Shown here: positions 1-9,055 of the stretch, piece after piece
How positions within the stretch are numbered: position 1 is the first letter of the stretch
Layout of the letters: every line of letters begins with the position of its first letter
DNA from: Geothrix sp. PMB-07
GTDB lineage: Bacteria; Acidobacteriota; Holophagae; Holophagales; Holophagaceae
NCBI RefSeq assembly: GCF_030758935.1
Contig: NZ_CP132333.1
Location: forward strand, 248,001-312,000
Length of the DNA stretch: 64,000 nucleotides
Direction of reading: 5' to 3'
Notes under the pieces: generated by a model
Told to the model about the DNA's origin: nothing
The model's database searches: none
The model's input: the letters and a program-made list of their open reading frames with translations, nothing else
Translations under genes and position numbers: made by a program

Positions 1-2313
1 ATGCTCGTCATGCTGCCCTACCCCAGCGGCCGCATCCACATGGGCCACGTGCGCAACTACACCCTGGGTGATGTCACGGCCCGATTCCGCCGCATGCGGG
101 GCTACGAGGTGATGCACCCGCTCGGCTGGGACAGCTTCGGCCTGCCCGCCGAGAACGCCGCCATCAAGCACGGCATCCACCCCGCCATCTGGACCCGCAA
201 GAACATCGAGGAGATGAAGGGGCAGATCCAGAAGATGGGCATCAGCTACGACTGGGATCGCGAGATCGCCAGCTTCCAGGACGACTACTACCGCTGGAAC
301 CAGTGGCTGTTCCTGAAGATGTGGGAACAGGGCGATGTCTTTCGTGCCAACCGCACCGTGAACTGGTGCGAGGAGCTGGGCACCGTGCTCGCCAACGAGC
401 AGGTGGTCGACGGCAAGGACGAGCGCACGGGCTTCCCCGTGGTGCAGAAACCGCTGGAGCAGTATTTCTTCAAGACGACGAAGTACGCGGACGAGTTGCT
501 GGAGTGCCTCGACGGCCTGGACTGGCCCGAGAACGTGAAGACCATGCAGCGGAACTGGATCGGCCGCTCCGAGGGTGCGCGCCTGGCCTTTGACCTGGAG
601 ATTGGCGGTCAGATCGAGGTCTTCACCACGCGCCTCGACACCTTGTTTGGCGTCACCTTCATGGCGCTCAGCACCGAGCATCCCGTCATCGAAAAGGCCG
701 CGGAAACCGACGCGGCCCTGAAGGCCTTCTGCGACCAGGTGGCTGCCGTGAGCCGCGAGGAGCGCATGACCAGCGACGTGAAGCTGGGCCACCGCACCGC
801 GCTGTCAGTGATCCATCCCTTCACCGGCGAGAAAGTGCCCGTATTCGCGGCGAACTATGTGCTGATGGACTACGGCACGGGCGCCGTCATGGGCGTGCCT
901 GCGCATGATGAGCGGGACCACGAGTTCGCGACGAAGTACTGCCTGCCCATCCCTCAGGTGATCGAATCTGAGAGCGAGTGGGATCTCGGCACGCTCATCA
1001 ACAGCGGTGAGTTCACGGGGATGAAGAGCGAAGATGCCGTCACGGCCATGGTGGCCAAGCTGGGCGGTCGCGCTGAGAAGACCACCACGTACAAGCTGAA
1101 GGATTGGGGCCTCAGCCGCCAGCGCTACTGGGGCACGCCCATCCCCACCGTGCACTGCGACACCTGCGGCGTGGTGCCCGAGAAGGCCGAGAACCTGCCC
1201 GTGCGTCTGCCCGAAGATGTGGCCTTCACGGGCGTGGGCCCTTCGCCTCTCACCACGTCTTCTTCCTTCTTGGACACGAAGTGTCCAAGCTGCGGCGCGA
1301 AGGCCCGGCGTGAAACCGACACCATGGACACCTTCGTGGACAGCAGCTGGTACTGGCTGCGCTACCTGGATCCCAAGAACACGGAGCTGCCCTTCGCGAA
1401 GGCGGAGAGCGATGCTTGGATGCCCGTGGATCTTTATGTGGGCGGCATCGAGCACGCCACCATGCACCTCATCTACGCCCGCTTCTTCTACAAAGTGCTG
1501 CGTGACCTGGGTCTGGCCTCGGGGCCGGAACCCTTCCAGAAGCTCATCTGCCAGGGCATGGTGCTGAAGGACGGCTCGAAGATGAGCAAGTCCAAGGGCA
1601 ACATCGTGGACCCCGACGAAGTCATCTCGAAGTACGGCGCCGACGCCCTGCGCCTCTTCATGATCTTCGCGGCGCCCATCGAGAAGGAGATCGACTGGAC
1701 GGGCTTCGAGGGCATCGAGGGCGCCAGCCGCTTCCTGAAGCGCGTCACGCGCATGGTGGAGGACCATGCCGTCACCGCTGCGCAGCTGCCCGCGAAGGAT
1801 CAGCTCAGCGCCGAGGAAAAGGCCCTTCTCATCAAGCTCAACCAGACCCTGGCCCGCCTCACGGATGATCTGGAACGCCGCTATCAGTTCAACACGGTGG
1901 TCTCGGGCCTCATGGAACTCTCCAATGCCCTGAGCGATCTGCCGACGGACGCCCCCCATCGCGGCGCCGTGATGCAGCACGCGCTGGATGCCTTCGTGCG
2001 TCTGATGTCGCCCGTGGCGCCCCACCTCGCCGAACAGCTCTGGAATCAGCTGGGCCATCAGGGGCTTTGCATGGAGGCCGCCTGGCCCGAGGCGGACCCC
2101 CAGTACCTCGAGGCTGATGAGGTGCTCGTGGTGGTGCAGGTGAACGGCAAGGTGCGCGGGCGCATCACCGTGCCCGCCTCGGCCACCGAGGACCAGCGCC
2201 GCGAGGCTGCCCTGGCTTGCTCCGAAGCCCAGTCCCATCTGGCGGGCAAGGAGATCGTCAAGGTCGTGCTGCCCCCCGGCGGTAAGCTGGTGAGCATCGT
2301 GGTGAAGGGCTGA
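1..2313 (+). CDS. leuS: Leucyl-tRNA synthetase, 5' end cut by window edge
   Basis: Class I aminoacyl-tRNA synthetase that charges tRNA-Leu in the cytoplasm. The visible 770 residues begin at MLPYPSGRIHMGH, which in this family lies about 30-40 residues after the true N terminus, so the gene starts outside the window. The HIGH signature appears as HMGH at residues 13-16 and the KMSKS loop at residues 527-531. An editing (CP1) domain lies between them, and the C-terminal end has the usual VQVNGKVRGR segment. Total length would be near 800-810 residues, like the shorter bacterial LeuS type. The ureohydrolase gene follows 10 bp downstream on the same strand. Confidence 0.97.
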   Translation: MLVMLPYPSGRIHMGHVRNYTLGDVTARFRRMRGYEVMHPLGWDSFGLPAENAAIKHGIHPAIWTRKNIEEMKGQIQKMGISYDWDREIASFQDDYYRWNQWLFLKMWEQGDVFRANRTVNWCEELGTVLANEQVVDGKDERTGFPVVQKPLEQYFFKTTKYADELLECLDGLDWPENVKTMQRNWIGRSEGARLAFDLEIGGQIEVFTTRLDTLFGVTFMALSTEHPVIEKAAETDAALKAFCDQVAAVSREERMTSDVKLGHRTALSVIHPFTGEKVPVFAANYVLMDYGTGAVMGVPAHDERDHEFATKYCLPIPQVIESESEWDLGTLINSGEFTGMKSEDAVTAMVAKLGGRAEKTTTYKLKDWGLSRQRYWGTPIPTVHCDTCGVVPEKAENLPVRLPEDVAFTGVGPSPLTTSSSFLDTKCPSCGAKARRETDTMDTFVDSSWYWLRYLDPKNTELPFAKAESDAWMPVDLYVGGIEHATMHLIYARFFYKVLRDLGLASGPEPFQKLICQGMVLKDGSKMSKSKGNIVDPDEVISKYGADALRLFMIFAAPIEKEIDWTGFEGIEGASRFLKRVTRMVEDHAVTAAQLPAKDQLSAEEKALLIKLNQTLARLTDDLERRYQFNTVVSGLMELSNALSDLPTDAPHRGAVMQHALDAFVRLMSPVAPHLAEQLWNQLGHQGLCMEAAWPEADPQYLEADEVLVVVQVNGKVRGRITVPASATEDQRREAALACSEAQSHLAGKEIVKVVLPPGGKLVSIVVKG

Positions 2314-2323
2314 GGCGCCCGCT

Positions 2324-3265
2324 TTGTCCAGGCTGCACGCCGCTCTGACGCTTCCGGATCCAGCCCTGCGTGGTGCGGATCCGGAGCGGGTGGGGATGCG
2401 CGTACAGACGTTGATGGAACCGGAATCACTCCAGCCTGGCGACGTCGTGTTGCTGGGCCTCTGCAACGAGCAGGGCGTCATCGCCAATGGCGGCAGACCC
2501 GGCGCCGCTCAGGGGCCCAAGGCCTTCCGCAAGGCCTTCTTCCGCCTCGATGCGGCGTGCCTGGGCCCTCGCCGTCTTTGGGACGCAGGCGATGTGCCTT
2601 CGGATGCACCCTACGAAGCCTTTCTTGAGGCGGCTGCGGCCACCGTTTCGGCCTGCCTCAAACAAGGCGCCCTGCCCATCGTGGTGGGCGGTGGCCACGA
2701 TTGCAGTTACGGCAACTACCTGGGACTGAGCGATGCCCTTGGGAGTGCTCCCGCAGTGATCGCCGTGGATGCTCATCTGGACATGCGTCCCACCCATGCA
2801 CCTTCCAGTGGCAATCCCTTTTTCCGGATGCTGGAGCATGGCCTTCCTGGCGATCAACTGGTGGAGGTGGGCCTCATCCCCTGGGTGAACGCGACACAGC
2901 ACCGCCAGTTCGGCGAGAACAGGGGCGCCCATCTGCATTTCCTGGAACCAGGCCAGGCGCAGGTGCCCGTGGATCAGGCGAGCCAGGCCCTGCGACGATT
3001 CGAGACCCAAGGAAAGCGTGTGCTGGCCACCTTCGACCTGGATGCCTTCGAGGCGGCGCACACACCTGGCGTGTCGGCGGTGAACCCCTGGGGCCTTACG
3101 GCCGATGCGGGACTGGCCATGGCGCGGGCTTTCGGCGCCTGCCCGTCGGTGGCCTGCCTCGATCTCATGGAGTTGGCACCTCCGTTGGATCCAGATGGAC
3201 GGACCTCCCGGTTCGCGGCCTTTTTGGTGGCGGCCTTCCTGGAGGCGCGCCTGCGGGCGCAGTAG
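2324..3265 (+). CDS. Ureohydrolase (arginase/agmatinase/formiminoglutamase family)
   Basis: A 313-residue binuclear-manganese ureohydrolase, expected to hydrolyse a guanidino or formimino substrate such as formiminoglutamate, agmatine or arginine. Metal ligands are visible in order: His125 in GGGHDCSYG, Asp149/His151/Asp153 in DAHLDMRP, and Asp238/Asp240 in FDLDAFEAA. The substrate cannot be set from sequence alone; the general look is closest to the HutG/formimidoylglutamase branch, but no other hut genes are in the window. The assigned start is TTG, 10 bp after leuS. An in-frame ATG at 2396 is an alternative but would remove part of the N-terminal fold. Confidence 0.85.
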   Translation: MSRLHAALTLPDPALRGADPERVGMRVQTLMEPESLQPGDVVLLGLCNEQGVIANGGRPGAAQGPKAFRKAFFRLDAACLGPRRLWDAGDVPSDAPYEAFLEAAAATVSACLKQGALPIVVGGGHDCSYGNYLGLSDALGSAPAVIAVDAHLDMRPTHAPSSGNPFFRMLEHGLPGDQLVEVGLIPWVNATQHRQFGENRGAHLHFLEPGQAQVPVDQASQALRRFETQGKRVLATFDLDAFEAAHTPGVSAVNPWGLTADAGLAMARAFGACPSVACLDLMELAPPLDPDGRTSRFAAFLVAAFLEARLRAQ

Positions 3266-3358
3266 AATCAGAGAGCGGAGATTTCAGTACGGCGACGATT
3301 CTCCATACCGCCGCACGCACGGCATGTCCAAGCATTCCCTGGCTGATTTGGAGCTGCA

Positions 3359-4024
3359 ATGACCCTTTCCTCCCGAGACCTCGCTGGTTGTCTTCTGCAG
3401 GCGGGGGCGGTGCGCCTGCAGCCGTCCGATCCCTTCACATGGGCCAGCGGTTTGAAGTCCCCGATCTATTGCGACAACCGTCAGCTCTTGGGCCTGCCGG
3501 ACGTGAGGGATCAGATCATCACGGCCCTGGCCGCAGGTTCGTCGGGCCTTCAGCCCACCCTCATCACAGGAGCCGCCACGGCCGGCGTCCCCTGGGCTGC
3601 CATGGTGGCGGACCGCCTGAAGCTGCCCATGGCCTATGTCCGCCCCACGCCCAAGAACCACGGCATGGGTCGCCAAGTCGAAGGCCCCCTGGCCAAGGGG
3701 CACCGGGCTGTGCTCATCGAGGATTTGATTTCCACTGGCATGTCCAGTCTCAAATGCGCTGACGCGCTGCGAGCGGAAGGTGCGGAGGTGTCTGCGGTGC
3801 TGGCGCTATTCAGCTACGGCCTGCCTCAGGCGGATGCGGCCTTCACCGCCGCGGGCATCGGCCTCACGGTGCTGAGCTCCTTCGAGGTGCTCGTGACCGA
3901 AGCCGAGGCCCGGGGAATTCTCGACGCGGCTGGATTGGTCGCCTTGAAGGCCTGGCGCTCGGATACCGTGGCTTGGAGCCGCGCCCATGGCGGGGCCCAG
4001 CCAGCATCCACGAGGTCTGAATGA
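3359..4024 (+). CDS. pyrE: Orotate phosphoribosyltransferase
   Basis: Transfers phosphoribosyl from PRPP to orotate to give OMP, the fifth step of pyrimidine synthesis. The 221 residues are the usual PyrE length. Visible features are FTWASGLKSPIYCDNR near residues 26-41 (orotate side) and the PRPP-binding loop HRAVLIEDLISTGMSS at about 115-130. The start is ATG. The gene's stop overlaps the ATG of the cobalamin adenosyltransferase gene in an ATGA, so the two are probably translationally coupled. The 93 bp between the ureohydrolase gene and this gene show no clear terminator. Confidence 0.95.
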   Translation: MTLSSRDLAGCLLQAGAVRLQPSDPFTWASGLKSPIYCDNRQLLGLPDVRDQIITALAAGSSGLQPTLITGAATAGVPWAAMVADRLKLPMAYVRPTPKNHGMGRQVEGPLAKGHRAVLIEDLISTGMSSLKCADALRAEGAEVSAVLALFSYGLPQADAAFTAAGIGLTVLSSFEVLVTEAEARGILDAAGLVALKAWRSDTVAWSRAHGGAQPASTRSE

Positions 4025-4581
4025 AGCTCTACACGCGCACGGGTGACGATGGTTCCTCAGGCCTCTTCGGAGGTGACCGGGTGAGCAAGTCGCATCTGCG
4101 GCTGGTAGCCTTCGGCACGCTCGATGAGTTGAACAGCGTTGTGGGCCTGCTGCGTCTTCATGCGACTCCTGGTTGTGCGAACGAGGCGGTTCTCCAACGC
4201 ATTCAGCACGACCTCTTCGTGCTGGGGGCCATTCTGGCCACGCCCGCGGCGCGCCAGGAGCTGCTGGGCTCCCACATGAACCGGCCCACCTGGAATCTCG
4301 AGGACATGGAAGCCGACATCGACCGTTTAACCGCGATGGCGCCACCCATGACTGCTTTCGTCCTGCCGGGAGGAACCTCTGCTTCCGCCCATGCGCATCT
4401 CGCCCGCACCTTTTGCCGTCGCGCGGAACGCGAAGTGGTGGCGCTCACCCACGAAGAGCCCATGGATCCCGCCGTGCTCACCTACCTGAACCGTCTGAGC
4501 GACTGGTTTTTCGCCCTGGCCCGTGCCGAGAATGCTGGAGCGGGTGTGGCGGATATTGTGTGGGTGGCGAAGGACGAGTGA
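4021..4581 (+). CDS. PduO-type cob(I)alamin adenosyltransferase
   Basis: ATP:cob(I)alamin adenosyltransferase that makes adenosylcobalamin. The 186-residue protein has the family N terminus MKLYTRTGDDGSSGLFGG, which contains the ATP-binding RTGDDG region. The helical core DELNSVVGLLR follows, and FCRRAEREVVAL near residues 136-147 matches the conserved R-x-x-E-R helix of the PduO/MMAB fold. It overlaps pyrE by 4 bp. Its product is the cofactor expected for the CarH-like regulator at 46683, although the two genes are far apart, so that link is only functional inference. Confidence 0.93.
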   Translation: MKLYTRTGDDGSSGLFGGDRVSKSHLRLVAFGTLDELNSVVGLLRLHATPGCANEAVLQRIQHDLFVLGAILATPAARQELLGSHMNRPTWNLEDMEADIDRLTAMAPPMTAFVLPGGTSASAHAHLARTFCRRAEREVVALTHEEPMDPAVLTYLNRLSDWFFALARAENAGAGVADIVWVAKDE

Positions 4582-4708
4582 GGGCTCTGGTTCGTTCGTC
4601 ATGAGGCATTCAAGCCCCGGGGGCGAATCGGCGATCCGTTAGCTTTAGCACAGAGTGCGGTTCAACCCGCCTTCGGCCCGATTTCAGAGCAATGAGAACG
4701 GCGAACCC

Positions 4709-5506
4709 TCATTCCGCAGGAGTGACTCTGATGGCACTCAACAGTTCGGGCCTAATCTGGACTTGGGCTTGGTTGGCCCGTGCGAGCCAAGCCTTTGCCT
4801 GAGCCAGTTCATGACGCTCCAGGCATAGGCCGATGAGGTTGTTCCATGCAGGTTCCAGTGATGGGTTTGATTCAATGGCAGTCTGATAGTTGGCCTTGGC
4901 CTCACCAAATTGTTTCAGCCGATAGTGGCAATTCCCAAGCAATAGGAACAGCTCTGCTGGAACGCCGATTGTTTCAACGGTATCGCCGCGTGTCTCACCC
5001 CGCTGCCGCTGGTCATTCAGGTTGTGTTCTCTTGCAATGTAGAGTCCGCCGGAGCAACCACGAGGATCGACGCCGACTTGCTCGAGCTCAGCCAGGCTTG
5101 CCTGGAGCGTGGCCTCCAGAGCGGCTGCCTGAGCTGCTGCGGCCGCGCGCTCTTGCCGCTGTATTCGCTCAACATGGGCATAGCCTTGCTGCGATGCCTG
5201 AATGTGAGCCAGACAGGCTTGGTAGCGCCGTTCTTGATAGGCCATCTGGGCCAGCAGGAAGTGCGCTTCTGGATGGTCAGGAATGACTTCCAAGCAGGGT
5301 TCCAGCTTGAGTGTTGCATCCCGGAAACGATTTTGATCCATGAGCTGTTTCGTCTGCTGGAGGGTTCGATTGAACCCGACGTACCGTCGGAGCAGGAAGG
5401 CGTCGTCAGGGGAAGAAGGAGGTTTTTGCAGCACCGACTGGACCGGTGGCGCCCCACCGTGAAGAAACGGTGGGGCAATCAGGAGGGAGATGGCTAGGCA
5501 AATCAC
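4709..5506 (-). CDS. Secreted TPR-repeat protein, function unknown
   Basis: A 265-residue exported protein with tetratricopeptide repeats. The GTG at 5506 is preferred because AAGGAG lies 5 bases upstream and it leads straight into a signal peptide (MICLAISLLIAPPFLHGG). The frame stays open to a GTG at 5530. TPR-like helices occupy roughly residues 50-110 and 180-250 (PEAHFLLAQMAYQERRY; LLLGNCHYRLKQFGEAKANY; PAWNNLIGLCLERHELAQAK). An Ala/Gln-rich helix lies between them. It probably acts as a scaffold in the envelope; no partner can be named. It is downstream of the first TonB receptor on the same strand but separated from it by a strong hairpin, so it is likely transcribed on its own. Confidence 0.8.
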   Translation of the reverse strand: MICLAISLLIAPPFLHGGAPPVQSVLQKPPSSPDDAFLLRRYVGFNRTLQQTKQLMDQNRFRDATLKLEPCLEVIPDHPEAHFLLAQMAYQERRYQACLAHIQASQQGYAHVERIQRQERAAAAAQAAALEATLQASLAELEQVGVDPRGCSGGLYIAREHNLNDQRQRGETRGDTVETIGVPAELFLLLGNCHYRLKQFGEAKANYQTAIESNPSLEPAWNNLIGLCLERHELAQAKAWLARANQAQVQIRPELLSAIRVTPAE

Positions 5507-5564
5507 GGCCGCTCCTTCATCACAATCCACAGGGTAGGCACCTTTCCTTCAATGTGAAGGCCGA

Positions 5565-5603
5565 GTAAAGGAAAAGGCCCCGGTGAGGGGCCTTTTCCTT
5601 TAC
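5565..5603 (-). terminator. Perfect 17-bp hairpin terminator after first TonB receptor
   Basis: The arms 5565-5581 and 5587-5603 are perfectly complementary around the loop GGTGA. The stem core is GGCCCC/GGGGCC with A/T-rich outer arms, so it could stop transcription from either side. It lies 18 bp beyond the receptor stop and 58 bp before the TPR gene start. Confidence 0.85.
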
Positions 5604-5621
5604 GGTTGGAACAGGGCAAGG

Positions 5622-8546
5622 CTAGAAAACAAGCTTGACCCCGAAGCGCATGGCCCGTCCAGTCTGCCAGGAGTTGGGAGACTGCCAAGCCGGGTTCAAG
5701 TTGCCCGTGGCGTCCGTGGCCTGTTGGATCTCGGTCAGCTCTTTGCGGGAATTGGCCAGATTGAAGATGTCAATGGACGGAACAATCTTCAGCTTTCCAG
5801 ACTTGAACTGAAGGTCCGCATGAACGTCGATGTTCTGGATACCAGGTGTCCGGCCGTACTGGCCCATTTTCCCATTGGCGGGCGTGGCGTTGCCGTAATT
5901 GCCCATGTCGAGGGGAATGTTGCCGGAACCAAGGGTTCCCGGGGCAAGGCCCATGGTGGTGGAACCCTCGTCGAAGAGGCTGATGGGAGTCCCGGACTGG
6001 AAGCTGTAGTTCCAGCCGAGGTTCAAATCGGCAAAGCCCAGCGCAAACCGGTAGGAGCCGTAGACCTTCACCACACTGGTGCGGTCATTGGGCAGCAGGC
6101 CATAGCCCACATAGGGGTAGTAGTCGAAGGAGGCGGTGATGTTGTTATCCGCCTGACCGTTCGAACTGGAGACCAGCCCCTCGTAATTGCCTTCCAGACG
6201 GCTCCAGGTGTAGCTCGCCCCAAAGGTCAGGCGATCACCCTTGTAGTCGAGGGTGAGGTCGACGGACTTGTAGGTGTTGCCGGCTTCCGGATAGAGCGAA
6301 TTGCCGGTGACAGGGACACTGCCGTTGTAGGGCGATGTGCGGTAGGACACCTGGCCGGGGTGGGGATTCCACAGGATTGCGGACCCGCCAGAGACATCCC
6401 CATGCAGTTCGTTGCCAAGCGCATCCGTGATGACGGAATCCTCGATGGGATTGACCATCTTGCGGTAGCGACCATGAATGCCGGCGGTCACGTATTTGGC
6501 GAAGTTCCAATCCAGACCCAGGGTGTACTCACGACGCTCGGGCAGCTTGGTGCCATCGGCGATGGGATCAAAGCTGAAGGGTGTGGCGTAATCGGTGACA
6601 CCGTTGTTGGGACCGGACGGGTTGTAGGTGAACCCTGCGGTGGTGAAGTTGTAGTTGAAGCTGCCAGGGTTCGGGACCCCGTGTGAATCAACCGACGTGG
6701 GGCTGTTGTAGCGAGTGCGGGTGTAAATCTCGTTGGCGAACACCCGGATGCCCAGGCGCTGAGGAATGGACTCAAAGTAGCGGGCCACACTGCCGGCCAG
6801 CTTTATTGTCCCGTCCTTCTTGATGTCCCACGTGAAGCCCAGGCGGGGCTGAACCAGGTCACTGAAGTTGTCGAACTTCAGGTAGGTCTTGCCTTGGTAA
6901 TCCTTCAGCTCCTGCTTCTCGTAGCGGAACCCATACATCAAACGGAAACCGCTGTCAGAAAGGCTCCACGAATCCTGGGCGTAGAAGGCCGTGAAGGCAT
7001 TCTCGACCGTGGCATCCGTCCAGTTGTACTGGTCGAGCATGTAGATGCCCGCAGGAGATGCCCCGCGAATGCGGTGCCAGTTGCCGCCCGTGGTGGCCTG
7101 CTTGTCCTGGTACTTGGAATCAAGGTAGGACACACCGAACTTGAGGTTGTGGTCTCCAAGGAAGTAGGAGAGGTCAATTTTGAATTGAGTGGTGTCGTTC
7201 TTCGAGAGGCTGTCATAGACACCGTAACCACCGCTCTGCCACCGGGGTGCGCGAGAGGTGCCGAAGAAGGGGATGCCGTATTGATTGCCCGCGAGGAAAC
7301 CCGGGCCCGTGCGGTACCAGTTGCCGTTGTCGATGCCGGCGCTCTGATCTTCAGGGGTGAGATCATCCTTCAGTTCGGTCTTGCCGAGCTTCACGGACAG
7401 GAACAGGGCCGGGCTGATGGTCCAGTCGTAGTTCAGCGCAAGATTGTTGGTGGTGCTGTGCAGGCTAGCGCCCCAGTTCGCATCGCCATCCAGCGGGCGA
7501 GCCTGCGGGGTATCCCGCTTGTGGTCATTGACGTTCACGAAGAAGGTGAACTGCTGGTCCAGGGTGAGGTACCAGTTGAGTTTGCCCACAAACTGCAGCT
7601 GCTTGTCCTGAATACCGCCGTCGGCCGCCAGATTGCGGTTGGTGTCGCCGGGAGCCTTCGAGTCGATGTAGCTGAGGCCAACGAAATAGAAAAGCTTGTC
7701 CTTCTGAAGCGCGCCCCCCAACTGGGCACCGATATCGTACCGGTCATCCGTGGGGCTCTGTTTGGCATAGAGGCCCTTCTTGCGGTCAGCCTTCAGAGAG
7801 CGGGGATCGATGTTCAACCAGGAGGAGCCCTTGAAATCGTTAGAGCCCGACTTGGTGACGGCGTTGAAGACGCCGCCGAGCGCGCTGAACTCAGGCTTGT
7901 AGCCGCCGGTCTGCACTTCGTATTGGTCGATGAAGTCGGTGGCGAGGTTCTGGCCCTGGAAACCACGACGGAAATCCGTGGTGTTCAGGCCATCCACGAT
8001 GTAGGTGTTCTCGGCGGCAGAACCGCCACCCACGGAGGGATCACTGCCGAAGCCCGAGGATATGACGCCGGGTGTAAAGAAAGCCAGGCTGTTGAAATCA
8101 CGCCCGGTGGGCAGCGAGGAAATGCTTTCTGCAGTGAGCGTTTGGCCCTGGGTGGTCGAGGTGGTATCGATTGAGGCGGAAGAGGCGACGACCTCCACCG
8201 TGGCCTTGGCTTCAGTGGCCATCTTGACGTTGATGGGCTGGTTCTGATTGGTCAGAACACTCACGTACTGCTTCGAGGTGCTGAGCCCGGTCTTCGAGAA
8301 GGTGATGCTCCATTGGCCAGGATTGAGGAGGCCCAAACGGAAAGATCCGTCCGCGGCTGTGACCACGAATCGGGAAATCTGCGCAGAAGTAGCCGTCACA
8401 GCCACACCGGAAACAGGGTTTCCCGTGGCGTCGGTGACGATGCCACTGACGCTGCCTGTCGTGCTGCTCTGGGCGTGCAGCACCGTGCCGCTGCCAGCGA
8501 CCAAGGCGGCGGCGGTGAACCCGAGCCGGGTGAAAATGCGATGCAT
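5622..8546 (-). CDS. TonB-dependent receptor with carboxypeptidase-regulatory-like domain (Oar-like), copy 1
   Basis: A 974-residue outer-membrane receptor of the Oar-like class common in Acidobacteriota. Residues 1-26 form a signal peptide ending VLHAQ. Residues about 30-110 are a CarboxypepD_reg-like beta domain (GSVSGIVTDATGNPVSGVAV). Residues about 150-260 are the plug, including LPTGRDFNSLAFFTPGV and YIVDGLNT. The rest is a beta-barrel ending in Phe (RFGVKLVF). The start at 8546 is chosen because AGGAG lies 5 bases upstream; the frame is open for 54 more codons but these do not look coding. The ligand is unknown; in this class it may be a glycan, peptide or siderophore. Confidence 0.92.
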   Translation of the reverse strand: MHRIFTRLGFTAAALVAGSGTVLHAQSSTTGSVSGIVTDATGNPVSGVAVTATSAQISRFVVTAADGSFRLGLLNPGQWSITFSKTGLSTSKQYVSVLTNQNQPINVKMATEAKATVEVVASSASIDTTSTTQGQTLTAESISSLPTGRDFNSLAFFTPGVISSGFGSDPSVGGGSAAENTYIVDGLNTTDFRRGFQGQNLATDFIDQYEVQTGGYKPEFSALGGVFNAVTKSGSNDFKGSSWLNIDPRSLKADRKKGLYAKQSPTDDRYDIGAQLGGALQKDKLFYFVGLSYIDSKAPGDTNRNLAADGGIQDKQLQFVGKLNWYLTLDQQFTFFVNVNDHKRDTPQARPLDGDANWGASLHSTTNNLALNYDWTISPALFLSVKLGKTELKDDLTPEDQSAGIDNGNWYRTGPGFLAGNQYGIPFFGTSRAPRWQSGGYGVYDSLSKNDTTQFKIDLSYFLGDHNLKFGVSYLDSKYQDKQATTGGNWHRIRGASPAGIYMLDQYNWTDATVENAFTAFYAQDSWSLSDSGFRLMYGFRYEKQELKDYQGKTYLKFDNFSDLVQPRLGFTWDIKKDGTIKLAGSVARYFESIPQRLGIRVFANEIYTRTRYNSPTSVDSHGVPNPGSFNYNFTTAGFTYNPSGPNNGVTDYATPFSFDPIADGTKLPERREYTLGLDWNFAKYVTAGIHGRYRKMVNPIEDSVITDALGNELHGDVSGGSAILWNPHPGQVSYRTSPYNGSVPVTGNSLYPEAGNTYKSVDLTLDYKGDRLTFGASYTWSRLEGNYEGLVSSSNGQADNNITASFDYYPYVGYGLLPNDRTSVVKVYGSYRFALGFADLNLGWNYSFQSGTPISLFDEGSTTMGLAPGTLGSGNIPLDMGNYGNATPANGKMGQYGRTPGIQNIDVHADLQFKSGKLKIVPSIDIFNLANSRKELTEIQQATDATGNLNPAWQSPNSWQTGRAMRFGVKLVF

Positions 8547-9055
8547 AGGTACTCCTATAGGAGAGAGGGCGGCGGAGGGGGCCGCAAAAAGCGTTATGAG
8601 GTCTGGCCAATCCCAAGTGAAAAATCCCCGGCAATGAAATGCCAAGGTTTTAACGAGAGAACGACCAAAGATCGGGGAAGTGTCGAAAGGATAGAACAAG
8701 TTTCCCATTCGCGATCAATAATTTTCGGATTAGGTCGTCCTGAGTATCAATAAACGAGGCTTTAATGGGATATAAATATCGCCTTACATGGCCTCATAAG
8801 GGAATTGCATATCCTTTCTACAGTCAGTCTCTCTTTGAGGTTGCATCGGACAGAAATAAACAGGCTGCTGCTTTTCATAAAATCTTGAGGCCATGGACGA
8901 ATACCTAAGGGGGGCTGGATGCCTTCGGAGCCGACTTCATGATTGGATGAGTCGGCGTTCCAGACCCTATCACCATATTTTTGTGGGTGGGAGTGAAGCA
9001 GAAGGTTCGGCCTTCATAACCCTCTATCCTCTATCCATTGAATCCATTCTCTAGA
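8547..9055. other. Non-coding region upstream of receptor 1, AT-richer than surroundings
   Basis: About 500 bp without a convincing gene. The base composition is visibly AT-richer than the receptor (for example around 8720-8900). The minus-strand promoter of the receptor should lie here, but I cannot point to a clear -35/-10 pair. The right edge is the CTAG at 9051-9054 where the IS481-type remnant begins. Confidence 0.5.
8552..8563 (-). promoter_or_regulatory. Palindrome covering the ribosome binding site of receptor 1
   Basis: CTCCTATAGGAG is a perfect 12-bp palindrome that contains the AGGAG Shine-Dalgarno of the receptor gene, 5 bases before its ATG. In RNA two such sites could pair between molecules, or fold with a strained loop. 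A regulatory role is inference only. Confidence 0.35.

Noticed and set aside
805-2487. 560-residue minus-strand open frame across leuS
   Set aside because: It lies antisense to the conserved leuS reading frame and its sequence has shadow composition (rich in His, Gly, Arg) with no domain.
5565-5603. Hairpins at 5565, 12561, 30304 and 54370 as one dispersed repeat family
   Set aside because: Their stems share only a GGCCC-rich core and differ otherwise; each lies just after a stop codon, so independent terminators explain them.
5583-6686. 367-residue plus-strand frame antisense to receptor 1
   Set aside because: It covers the well-supported beta-barrel coding region in the opposite direction and has no recognisable motif; it is produced by high GC in the third codon position.
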